DNA from: UBA1351 sp963677625 | GTDB lineage: Bacteria > Bacillota > Clostridia > Lachnospirales > Vallitaleaceae | Length of the DNA: 64,000 bases | Reading direction: 5' to 3' | Assembly: GCA_963677625.2 (NCBI GenBank) | Contig: CAXXSW010000010.1 | Span: 248,001-312,000, forward strand | Part shown: positions 17,257-24,599 of the stretch, one piece after another | How the letters are laid out: each line of letters begins with the position of its first letter | How positions within the stretch are numbered: position 1 is the first letter of the stretch | Program-made: the position numbers and the translations under genes | The notes under the pieces: model-generated | Database searches by the model: none | Told to the model about the DNA's origin: nothing | What the model saw: only the letters and a program-made list of their open reading frames with translations

Positions 17257-17526
17257 TACATACATAACTGTAATAACAATGGTGATGTAACATTTGTTGA
17301 TAAAATTAAGGGAACGAACCAATCGGTAATGGGGTCAGCCATTGGTTCTACCATGGAAGCCTATAAGACTGGAACAGGCAAGGTATTGCTTGCATACTTA
17401 CCAAAAGAAGAACTTGACCAATATATGGAAAATGTTGAACTATTTCCATATACGCCCTATACCATAACGGATGTTAATGTTTTAAGAAGCGAATTAAATG
17501 ACATTAGAGGGAAAGAAAATGCTTAG
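17257..17526 (+). pseudogene. IclR-family regulator, effector-domain remnant
   Basis: Reading through from about 17257, the frame gives NNNGDVTFVDKIKGTNQSVM, then STMEAYKTGTGKVLLAYLPK and TPYTITDVNVLRSELNDIRG, a recognisable piece of the IclR effector-binding domain. The helix-turn-helix and the end of the domain are missing. A short ORF from ATG 17329 covers part of it but has no convincing ribosome site. IclR regulators often control CoA-transferase pathways, so this and the preceding remnant may come from one lost operon. Confidence 0.7.
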
Positions 17527-17600
17527 ATAGTATAAAGTGTTGGTGTTATAAAATAAACAGGATATAGAAGGTATCTAATATAAGTCAAGGAGGGGGCAAT

Positions 17601-18779
17601 ATGCTATCAGATAAGTTTGAATCTTATGTGATTGAGTTACGAAGAGAGTTTCACAAGTATCCTGAATTAGGAGGGTATGAAAAGAAAACCTATGAACGTA
17701 TAACAAAAGAAATAGAAGCTATGGGATTACCATATGAAAGAGTTGGTGACTTCAATATTATTGCTACATTGGAGACAGGAAGACAAGGAAAAACATTGAT
17801 GCTTAGAGCTGATATAGATGCTCTACCTATAATGGAGGATCAGTTCAATCTACGCAACAAAAAGCAAGTAGTATCCTTGATTGATGGCGTATCACATATG
17901 TGTGGACATGATGCTCATGCCGCGATGTTATTAGGAGCTATGAAAACACTTATTAGCATCAAGGATGAGCTTTGTGGAACAATATTATTTTGTTTTGAGC
18001 AAGGTGAGGAGAATTTCACAGGAATTATGGATATGGTATCCGCTTTAAGAGATAGGAATGTGGACGCTGCATGGGGATTTCATGTACAATCAGGAATACC
18101 AGGTGGGTATGTTAGTGTAGATCCAGGATCCAGAATGGCTGCTGCATATGCATTTGACGTGAAAGTTGAAGGATGTGGTGGACATGGTTCACGTCCGGAT
18201 TTATGTATAGATCCGATTATGTGTACAGCACATATTCTGTTGGGAATACAATCTATCATTACAAGAGAATTAGATCCTAATAAAACTGTAGTTTTACATA
18301 TTGGTAAAGTTCAGGCAGGTAAGGTTGGGAATGTAATTCCTGATGTTGCGGAATTTTCAGGTGGTTTCAGATGCTTTGATCTTAGTCAAGTAGAACAATT
18401 CAAAGAGTCTTTTACTAGGATTGTCACTAGCACAGCTGAGGCCCATAAATGCAAAGCGGAGATACAATTTGGAGGTGCATATAATAGTATTGTAAAACCG
18501 GTTCAAAATGATGAAGAACTTTCGTTGATCGCTGAAGCATCTGTTAAAAAAGCGATAGGACCTGACAAGCTGTATCATATGAAACCCTTGAACGGATCTG
18601 AGACTTTCGGTATGTATCTTGATATATGTCCTGGAGTTTATGGTCTTATGGGGATTGATAATGACGAACTTGGTTCGGGTGCTCAAAACCATAACCCAAG
18701 ATTTGATATTGATGAAAGTGTTCTAAAAAACGGAGTGGAAGTTACCGTTCAGTTTGCATTGGATTACGTGAAAAGTTAG
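17601..18779 (+). CDS. M20 family amidohydrolase (N-acyl amino acid hydrolase type)
   Basis: This 392-residue enzyme has the M20D layout: LRREFHKYPELG near residue 13, LRADIDALP near 73, the metal-binding MCGHDAHAAM near 100, the EE pair in FEQGEEN near 137, a lid domain with GGHGSRP near 195, and the final HNPRFDIDE. It probably splits N-acyl or N-aminoacyl amides in the cytoplasm using two metal ions. AGGAGGGG precedes ATG. Upstream lie only pseudogenes; a T-box-like leader lies downstream. Substrate is not predictable. Confidence 0.92.
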   Translation: MLSDKFESYVIELRREFHKYPELGGYEKKTYERITKEIEAMGLPYERVGDFNIIATLETGRQGKTLMLRADIDALPIMEDQFNLRNKKQVVSLIDGVSHMCGHDAHAAMLLGAMKTLISIKDELCGTILFCFEQGEENFTGIMDMVSALRDRNVDAAWGFHVQSGIPGGYVSVDPGSRMAAAYAFDVKVEGCGGHGSRPDLCIDPIMCTAHILLGIQSIITRELDPNKTVVLHIGKVQAGKVGNVIPDVAEFSGGFRCFDLSQVEQFKESFTRIVTSTAEAHKCKAEIQFGGAYNSIVKPVQNDEELSLIAEASVKKAIGPDKLYHMKPLNGSETFGMYLDICPGVYGLMGIDNDELGSGAQNHNPRFDIDESVLKNGVEVTVQFALDYVKS

Positions 18780-18799
18780 ACTTAATTGTGTTCGTTTAG

Positions 18800-18975
18800 T
18801 TAACATATATATGATGAAAAAAGAAGATAAATCTTTTGTATTCATCTTGTACCTACCTTTGAATATACGAATGCTAAATGATTGGCATTTTATTAGAGGG
18901 TCTAAATTTATATATAACAGTGGTAACACGGATGTATATTCGCCCTAAGCTAGTAACAGCTTAGGGCTTTTTTCT
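18800..18975 (+). promoter_or_regulatory. T-box-like leader, apparently orphaned
   Basis: CAGTGGTAACACGG (about 18918-18931) followed by ATTCGCCCTAAGCT and a terminator resembles the T-box sequence and antiterminator/terminator region of tRNA-sensing leaders. I could not delineate Stem I or the specifier codon, and no intact gene follows for about 500 bases. The call rests on the 3' half only. Confidence 0.45.
18942..18975 (+). terminator. Rho-independent terminator
   Basis: GCCCTAAGCT and AGCTTAGGGC form a perfect 10-bp stem with an AGTAAC-type loop, followed by TTTTTT. Confidence 0.88.
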
Positions 18976-19463
18976 CTTAATGAATACCACGGGTTATACC
19001 TGTAGTTCTAAAAAGGGGGATTCAAGAGGTATATATAAGGCATGTAGCCGGGTTACAATAGATATTGAAACATTACCAATTGCTTGGACTTTGAAAAAAA
19101 GGACATATACTACGTATTGATATATCTTCGTCCAATTATCCTGAATACGCAATTCACTCCAATTATCCTGGAGTGTGGTCTATGATTAAAGACGTAAAAA
19201 CAGCCCATCAGAAAATTATATTGGTAAAAATACAGAGTCAAGAATTGTAGTTCCCATTAGTATTGAGGAGACTTAATCGACCAGAAAGGTCTGTCCTATT
19301 TGGAATCAGGCCTTTCTTTGGGGTTTATACTTAAGATATAAGAGTAAAGCAAAAGTAAGCGGAAAAAGATTGACAAATATATTTTTGATGATATAATGAA
19401 AAATAATTATCAGCATAAAAAAGTATTTTAGAATTTATGCAGTAATTGGGTGGGAGGTTTGCT
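18976..19463 (+). other. Intergenic region with degenerate coding traces
   Basis: About 490 bases without an intact gene. Short frames such as VTIDIETLPIAWTL and YIGKNTESRIVVPISIEE look like worn coding sequence but I cannot name the family. A hairpin CCAGAAAGG...CCTTTCTTTGG occurs at about 19279-19320 without a U-tract. Confidence 0.45.
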
Positions 19464-20105
19464 TTGAATAAAAGTTTAAATAATTATATAGGATTTGTTG
19501 ATTTTTTAGCTGATTTTCTTGGAGAAGATGTTGAAATTGTTTTACATGATATGACTGATTTAGAAAATTCTGTTGTTGCAATTAGGAATAGTCATATTAG
19601 TGGTAGGGGCATAGGTGCACCAGCAACAGATTTGGTTCTACGCATTTTGAAGAATGCTAAGTATGATGATTATAAATATCTGACTAACTACAGTGGAACT
19701 TCAAGTAACGGCAAATTACTGAAATCAGCAACATACATTATTAGAGATGATAAGAATAAGATAGTTGGTATGTTGTGCATTAATATGGATGTAAGTAAAA
19801 TGCAAATGATGAAAATTTATTTGGATAAAATGATTAGTTTTGATAATTCAAATAATGAGATTATTTCAGAAAAGTTAAGTCAATCCTCTCAAGAGATGAC
19901 ATTAGATACGATTAATAGTGTTGTTAATGATTTTGGTGTTCCCCCTGATAGGATGGATCAAGATGAAAAAATAGCAATTGTAAGTGAGTTGAATGACAAA
20001 GGCGTCTTTTTAATTAAAGGATCAGTAATTCAGGTTGCTGAAGCGCTTAGTGTATCCGTTGCTACGATTTATAGATATTTGGGTAAAGTTAAGAGAGAAA
20101 ATTAA
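19464..20105 (+). CDS. YheO/DauR-like transcriptional regulator
   Basis: This protein of about 213 residues has an N-terminal PAS-like YheO domain (LADFLGEDVEIVLHDMTDLE, then the conserved ISGRGIGAPATDL) and a C-terminal helix-turn-helix (VIQVAEALSVSVATIYRYLG). The family includes DauR, which senses D-amino acid metabolism. I prefer TTG 19464, seven bases after GGGAGGT, over TTG 19446. It is followed by a permease/RidA/C-S-lyase operon that it likely controls. Confidence 0.88.
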   Translation: MNKSLNNYIGFVDFLADFLGEDVEIVLHDMTDLENSVVAIRNSHISGRGIGAPATDLVLRILKNAKYDDYKYLTNYSGTSSNGKLLKSATYIIRDDKNKIVGMLCINMDVSKMQMMKIYLDKMISFDNSNNEIISEKLSQSSQEMTLDTINSVVNDFGVPPDRMDQDEKIAIVSELNDKGVFLIKGSVIQVAEALSVSVATIYRYLGKVKREN

Positions 20106-20126
20106 GATAATATTAAGAACAATACG

Positions 20127-20168
20127 ACAGAGTGGTCGATTTCACAATCGATTACTCTGTTTTTTTAT
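20127..20168 (+). terminator. Rho-independent terminator
   Basis: ACAGAGTGGTCGATT pairs with AATCGATTACTCTGT, one mismatch, followed by TTTTTT. Confidence 0.9.
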
Positions 20169-20208
20169 TCTATCGCAAGCGAACGAGGCGAAGCCTCTTT
20201 GTTTTGTT
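20168..20208 (+). repeat. Dispersed post-terminator repeat, right-end form
   Basis: ATTCTATCGCAAGCGAACG is followed by the small hairpin GAGGCGAAGCCTC (20185-20197) and TTTGTTTTG. The same hairpin and tail occur at 24308-24328, again after a terminator. Confidence 0.7.
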
Positions 20209-20370
20209 TCAATCAAACAATATGTGAAGAGGAATAATACGGGAGAGGCACATTAGCGTTTATAGGGAAAAAGTGTACAAAGTGCTAATAAAAAAATATT
20301 CTTACAATAATATTTTATTAAAAAAGTAGAGATATTTTTTCAATTATATTTGATATATAGTAAATTTTTA

Positions 20371-20399
20371 TTGACTATATAATAAAAAAGTATTACAAT
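20371..20399 (+). promoter_or_regulatory. Sigma-A promoter of the permease operon
   Basis: TTGACT (20371-20376), 17 bases, TACAAT (20394-20399). It lies about 160 bases upstream of the APC permease gene; the long leader in between has no recognised element. Confidence 0.7.
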
Positions 20400-20561
20400 G
20401 ATAATAAATTATTACTGCAATGAAATGAGCAGAGTCATCTATACTATATAAACTTAATGGAGGTGCAGGTTTAAAAAGCTGGAATTGCTAATGAGAAAAG
20501 TAACTCAATATATGGATGACTATAAAAGGTCAAGAATTAAACAGTTATAAGGAGAATGAAA

Positions 20562-21938
20562 ATGGAAAAAATAAGTAAGGAAAAAAAACTATTAAACACA
20601 TTTGATATTTTTTCATTAGGTTTAGGAGGAGCAATAGGTTCAGGTATCTTTGTTATGATGGGATTAGGCATCATGTTAACAGGAAAATCAGTTTTCTTTG
20701 CCTTGATTTGTGGAGCAGTACTTATGATGCTAGCTTACATGTATAATATTGTTATGTCGGGTATGTTTAATTTAAGCGGTGGAGACTATAGCCAGAAGAA
20801 GTTATTATTTGGACCTATAATGACAGGAGTTAGTGGAATATTTACAATGATTTCTGGATTTGGTTTTGCTGTATATGCAAAGGGTATAGTTGATTATTTG
20901 GCTTCTGTATTTCCTGTTATAGAAGGGTATAAAACAATACTAGCTATATTGATTATGACTTTGTTCTTTGCAAGTACAATTAATGGAAGTAAGTTCTTAG
21001 CTAGAATACAAAACCTTATGACAATCGTTCTAGGTCTTTCAATTTTGACTTTCATTGTTGTAGGGCTGCCGAAAGTTCAGACCGGATTTTTTACCTCAGA
21101 AGGCTTTTTTAATAACGGTCCTTCAGGATTTTTTCAAGCAATCTCTATTATGGCATTCGCATGTATGGGAACGACCATGGCTCCGGTTGCTATGTCTGCT
21201 GTAACTAAGAATCCAAGAAAAACAATTCCTAAAGCAATTTTTCTTATAACCATTGCCCTAGGTCTACTCTATGCACTAATGTCAGTTGTTGCATCTGGTG
21301 TGCTACCTTTTGAAGAGATTGCTGGACAAAATTTAAGTGTTGTTGCCTTAAGTATCTTCCCACATCCAATTTATGTCATTTTTATACTAGGTGGAGCAGT
21401 ATTTGCCTTGGCAACCTCTTTACTAAGTGGGATTGCAATGTTACGATATCCTATAGAACAAATAGCAGAGGACGGATGGTTACCAAGTGTATTTAAGAGC
21501 AAAACAAAAACTGGCTTTCCTTGGATGATTCAACTTACTTTCTATTTAGTATCAACTGTTCCGATTTTGTTTGATTTTAGCTTTGATGCTTTGATTTCTT
21601 TTATTATGATTCCTTTAATGCTTATATCAGCGGTAGCAAATTATAGGTGTACAAAATTACCTGAGAAGTTTCCGACTCAATGGAAAACCAGTATTTTTTC
21701 TGCATTACCTATCCCTGTTATGAAAGCTATACTATTATTAGGTGTAGGTGCAGACATGCTAGTAGCATATAACTTATTTAAAATGTTAGATTTAAAAAGC
21801 ATGATCATAATTGTTGCCATTTTAGCTGTTTGTGTTATAGTTGCCTTAATAAGACTTAAAACGGATGCAGTCAATTTGGATAAAATCAATGATGAATTAG
21901 AGGAAATATTAAAAGAAATAGAAGGTGCTACAGTATAA
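20562..21938 (+). CDS. APC family amino acid permease
   Basis: This 458-residue protein has about twelve membrane helices and the APC helix-1 signature LGLGGAIGSGIFVMMG at about residues 20-35. It imports an amino acid by proton symport or exchange. ATG 20562, seven bases after AAGGAG, is preferred over ATG 20556. It heads an operon with RidA and a PatB/MalY-type C-S lyase, which suggests a sulfur-containing or beta-substituted amino acid as substrate. Confidence 0.92.
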   Translation: MEKISKEKKLLNTFDIFSLGLGGAIGSGIFVMMGLGIMLTGKSVFFALICGAVLMMLAYMYNIVMSGMFNLSGGDYSQKKLLFGPIMTGVSGIFTMISGFGFAVYAKGIVDYLASVFPVIEGYKTILAILIMTLFFASTINGSKFLARIQNLMTIVLGLSILTFIVVGLPKVQTGFFTSEGFFNNGPSGFFQAISIMAFACMGTTMAPVAMSAVTKNPRKTIPKAIFLITIALGLLYALMSVVASGVLPFEEIAGQNLSVVALSIFPHPIYVIFILGGAVFALATSLLSGIAMLRYPIEQIAEDGWLPSVFKSKTKTGFPWMIQLTFYLVSTVPILFDFSFDALISFIMIPLMLISAVANYRCTKLPEKFPTQWKTSIFSALPIPVMKAILLLGVGADMLVAYNLFKMLDLKSMIIIVAILAVCVIVALIRLKTDAVNLDKINDELEEILKEIEGATV

Positions 21939-21987
21939 TTTATTTCTTTCAATATATAAAGTAAAATCTTAAATTAAGGAGAATTGT

Positions 21988-22392
21988 ATGATTAATGTAA
22001 TTGAAACAGAGAGTGCACCAGGAGCGATTGGACCTTATTCCCAAGCTGTTCAAGCTGGCGGTTTTATATTTGTATCTGGACAGCTTCCAATAAATGCAAA
22101 AACAGGTGAGTTTGCAGGAGACGGAATTAAGGAACAAAGTGAGCAATCACTATTAAATGTTAAGGCAATTTTAGAAGAGGCAGGTTATACAATGAAAAAT
22201 GTCATTAAATCAACCGTCTATCTAGATAACATGGATGATTTTGGTCTAATGAATGAAGTATATAGCACTTTTTTTAGTGATCCTTATCCTGCAAGAGCTG
22301 CATTTGCAGTCAAAACACTACCTAAAAACGCCTTGGTAGAAATAGAAGTTGTTGCATATAAGGATAAAAAGGAGAATGAAAATGAAATATAA
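21988..22392 (+). CDS. ridA: RidA family enamine/imine deaminase
   Basis: This 134-residue protein is a standard-length RidA/YjgF member: APGAIGPYSQAV at the start, GQLPIN, NVIKSTVYLDNMDDF and the substrate-binding arginine R103 in PYPARAAFAV. RidA hydrolyses reactive 2-aminoacrylate to pyruvate and ammonia, protecting PLP enzymes. It overlaps the start of the next gene, a C-S lyase whose reaction produces exactly that intermediate, so the two are translationally coupled and functionally matched. Confidence 0.94.
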   Translation: MINVIETESAPGAIGPYSQAVQAGGFIFVSGQLPINAKTGEFAGDGIKEQSEQSLLNVKAILEEAGYTMKNVIKSTVYLDNMDDFGLMNEVYSTFFSDPYPARAAFAVKTLPKNALVEIEVVAYKDKKENENEI

Positions 22393-23572
22393 TTTTGACG
22401 AAGTCATAGATAGAAAAGGAACAAGTTCCCTTAAATGGGATTTAGGAGATTTTCTTATTGATATAGGCCTCACAGAACAATTTAATGAAGATTCACTACC
22501 ACTTTTCACAGCGGATATGGATATTGCTGCTCCACCATGTGTTGTTGAAGCAATGCATAAGGTTGCAGACAGAAGAATATATGGTTACTCTTATCCAAAA
22601 AGTGATTATTATGAGGCTATAATTGGTTGGTTCAAACGTCGTCATGATTGGACCATCAAAGAAGAAGAAATCACTTTTTGTCCAGGAACGGTATACGCTT
22701 TAGGTTTAGCTATTCGTGCATATACAAACCCAGGTGATGGTGTTATTATACAAAGACCAGTCTATACACCATTTACAAGTACAATTGAAGAAAACAAACG
22801 TGTTGTAGCCAATTCACAGATGCTAGTCAATGATGAAGGGTATTATGTAGCGGACTTAAAAGGATTTGAAGAAGAAGCAAAAAAACCTGAAAATAAACTT
22901 TTTATTCTTTGCAATCCACATAACCCTTCAGGGAGAATTTTTAGTAATGAAGATTTGAAAGCAATGGCGAAAATATGTAAAGAAAATAATGTTATTATTG
23001 TAGCTGATGAAATTCATGGTGACTTGATACGAAAAGATGCTGTATTTACACCAATCGCCAAAATAGCAGAGGATACAGACCATATTGTTACATGTACAGC
23101 AATAAATAAAACCTTTAATGTAGCAGGATTACATGCTACCAATATTGTTATTACAAACCCTGAGTTACGTGAGAAATTCAGAAAAGAATTAGGGATGGTT
23201 CTACCGACTCCTTTCACAATTGAAGCTGTAAAAGCTGCCTATAATGAAGGTGAAGAATGGTTGGAAGAGTTGAAAGAATATTTTGATGGAACAATTGATT
23301 GGGTTATGGATTATTGCAAAGAAAACCTTCCCAAAATGAAATGCGTCAGGCCAGAAGGAACGTATATATTCTGGATGGATTTCAGTGGTTATGGACTAAG
23401 CCGTGATGAAATTCGTAAAAAAATATATATTGATGCTAACGTTATCTTAGAAGAAGGCACCATGTTTGATCCAGACCATGGTCAAGGCTTTGAACGTATA
23501 TGTCTTTCATCACCAAGATCAATGGTTCAAGAAGCTTTTAGAAGAATTGCAAAGGAATTTAAAGGGCTGTAG
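22382..23572 (+). CDS. PatB/MalY-type PLP-dependent C-S lyase
   Basis: This 396-residue fold-type I enzyme shows FTADMDIAAP near residue 43, YGYSYP near 68, NPHNPSGR near 178, ADEIHGDLI near 208 and the Schiff-base lysine K243 in AINKTFNVAGLH; most relatives have S rather than N before the lysine. It should split cystathionine or S-substituted cysteines by beta-elimination to thiol, pyruvate and ammonia. ATG 22382 fits AAGGAG seven bases upstream and overlaps ridA by 11 bases. Confidence 0.92.
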   Translation: MKYNFDEVIDRKGTSSLKWDLGDFLIDIGLTEQFNEDSLPLFTADMDIAAPPCVVEAMHKVADRRIYGYSYPKSDYYEAIIGWFKRRHDWTIKEEEITFCPGTVYALGLAIRAYTNPGDGVIIQRPVYTPFTSTIEENKRVVANSQMLVNDEGYYVADLKGFEEEAKKPENKLFILCNPHNPSGRIFSNEDLKAMAKICKENNVIIVADEIHGDLIRKDAVFTPIAKIAEDTDHIVTCTAINKTFNVAGLHATNIVITNPELREKFRKELGMVLPTPFTIEAVKAAYNEGEEWLEELKEYFDGTIDWVMDYCKENLPKMKCVRPEGTYIFWMDFSGYGLSRDEIRKKIYIDANVILEEGTMFDPDHGQGFERICLSSPRSMVQEAFRRIAKEFKGL

Positions 23573-23625
23573 AATTGAAGTGATAGATTCATGATCATTA
23601 TATTTAAGGAGACAATAGGAAGCAT

Positions 23626-24153
23626 ATGAAAATAAGTAAGGGACAACACATTCCAGATTTCGAGTTTATGAATCATAAAAGTGAGAGAAATGTATTTTCT
23701 CAAGTTCTAGAGGAAAGTAAGAAGACTGTTTTGTTATTCCTTCGTTATTATGGCTGTCCAGTGTGTCAATTAGACATAAGAGAGTATCGTAATCGTTACA
23801 AAGAATTCCAGAACAAGAATATGCAAGTTTTCATTGTTTTACAAAGTACTCCAGAGAATATAACAAAGGAACCAATAGACTTACCCTTTGACATTATATG
23901 TGATCCTGAGATGAAATTATATAAGGAATTTGAGATTATTGAAGCAAAAAGTACCTTGAAATTAATGTCTTTTGGCTTATTTCGAAAAGCAATTCAGGTA
24001 AAGAAATTAGGGATTACACACGGTGAATATGAAGGTATTGAAACACAATTACCAGCTACATTTGTCCTAGATCAAAAAGGATTGGTTCTCTTTAGTAGAT
24101 ATGGGAAGAATATTACAGATATTCCAACAATAGATTCACTTCTTAAGATGTAA
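23626..24153 (+). CDS. AhpC/TSA-type redoxin
   Basis: This 175-residue thioredoxin-fold protein carries LRYYGCPVCQLDIREY with C44 and C47, a CxxC rather than the single peroxidatic cysteine of classic AhpC, and ends with a FVLDQKGLVLFSRYG strand. Such proteins resemble the AhpC/TSA2 group and may be peroxiredoxin- or disulfide-reductase-like. It follows the C-S lyase by 53 bases in the same direction, so it could handle thiols or persulfides released there. A terminator follows. Confidence 0.82.
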   Translation: MKISKGQHIPDFEFMNHKSERNVFSQVLEESKKTVLLFLRYYGCPVCQLDIREYRNRYKEFQNKNMQVFIVLQSTPENITKEPIDLPFDIICDPEMKLYKEFEIIEAKSTLKLMSFGLFRKAIQVKKLGITHGEYEGIETQLPATFVLDQKGLVLFSRYGKNITDIPTIDSLLKM

Positions 24154-24174
24154 ATAAAAAAAGATTTATTAATA

Positions 24175-24212
24175 AGGGAGCTATCGTCATAAAGCGATAG
24201 CTCCCTTTCTTT
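24175..24212 (+). terminator. Rho-independent terminator
   Basis: AGGGAGCTATCG and CGATAGCTCCCT form a perfect 12-bp stem, followed by TTCTTTATT. It closes the permease-RidA-lyase-redoxin operon. Confidence 0.9.
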
Positions 24213-24328
24213 ATTCTATAGGAAAGTTCTTTATTTAAATTTTATGAGTAGAAACATCTCATAAAATGTCAGGGAAACTTTCTCGGCGAAACAATCGCAA
24301 AGTGAACGAGGCGAAGCCTCTTTGTTTT
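24212..24328 (+). repeat. Dispersed repeat, full form, copy 2
   Basis: ATTCTATAGGAAAGTTC, the 10-bp inverted repeat ATTTTATGAG (24239-24248) / CTCATAAAAT (24258-24267), AGGGAAACTTTCT, then CGCAAAGTGAACG and the hairpin GAGGCGAAGCCTC (24308-24320) with a T-tract. Compared with the short form at 6750, the inverted-repeat part looks like an insert between two AAAGT copies. Confidence 0.8.
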
Positions 24329-24599
24329 TTTCAATAGTTATATTTGAATAATTATAGTTTCGAATATGATAGACTTATCTAACCTGCTTATTGACGTGAT
24401 AGAGTCAGCATTCTATAATGAGATAGCAAAAAGTAAAAAATAAGAACTGATTTATTGGGAAATATTATTACATTTTATGCTGAATCCTAAAATGAACTAA
24501 GCAGAATTTGAATCTTGTATATAAGTTGAGCCTAATTTATGATAGATATGTGATAATTTTGTCTATAAAACAATATCTATCTTTGAGGTGAACGAAATC
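24329..24599 (+). other. Intergenic region before the AraC-type sensor gene
   Basis: AT-rich, with no ORF or structured element that I can support. It presumably contains the promoter of the regulator gene. Confidence 0.5.

Noticed and set aside
19388..19418. Fur-box-like sequence before the YheO-type gene
   Set aside because: Only one half matches the consensus and the spacing is off by one, so it is too weak compared with the two clear boxes.
20481..20551. Possible 19-codon leader peptide before the APC permease
   Set aside because: ATG 20491 reads to a stop at the permease ribosome site, but it has no ribosome site of its own and no paired hairpin, so I do not call it.
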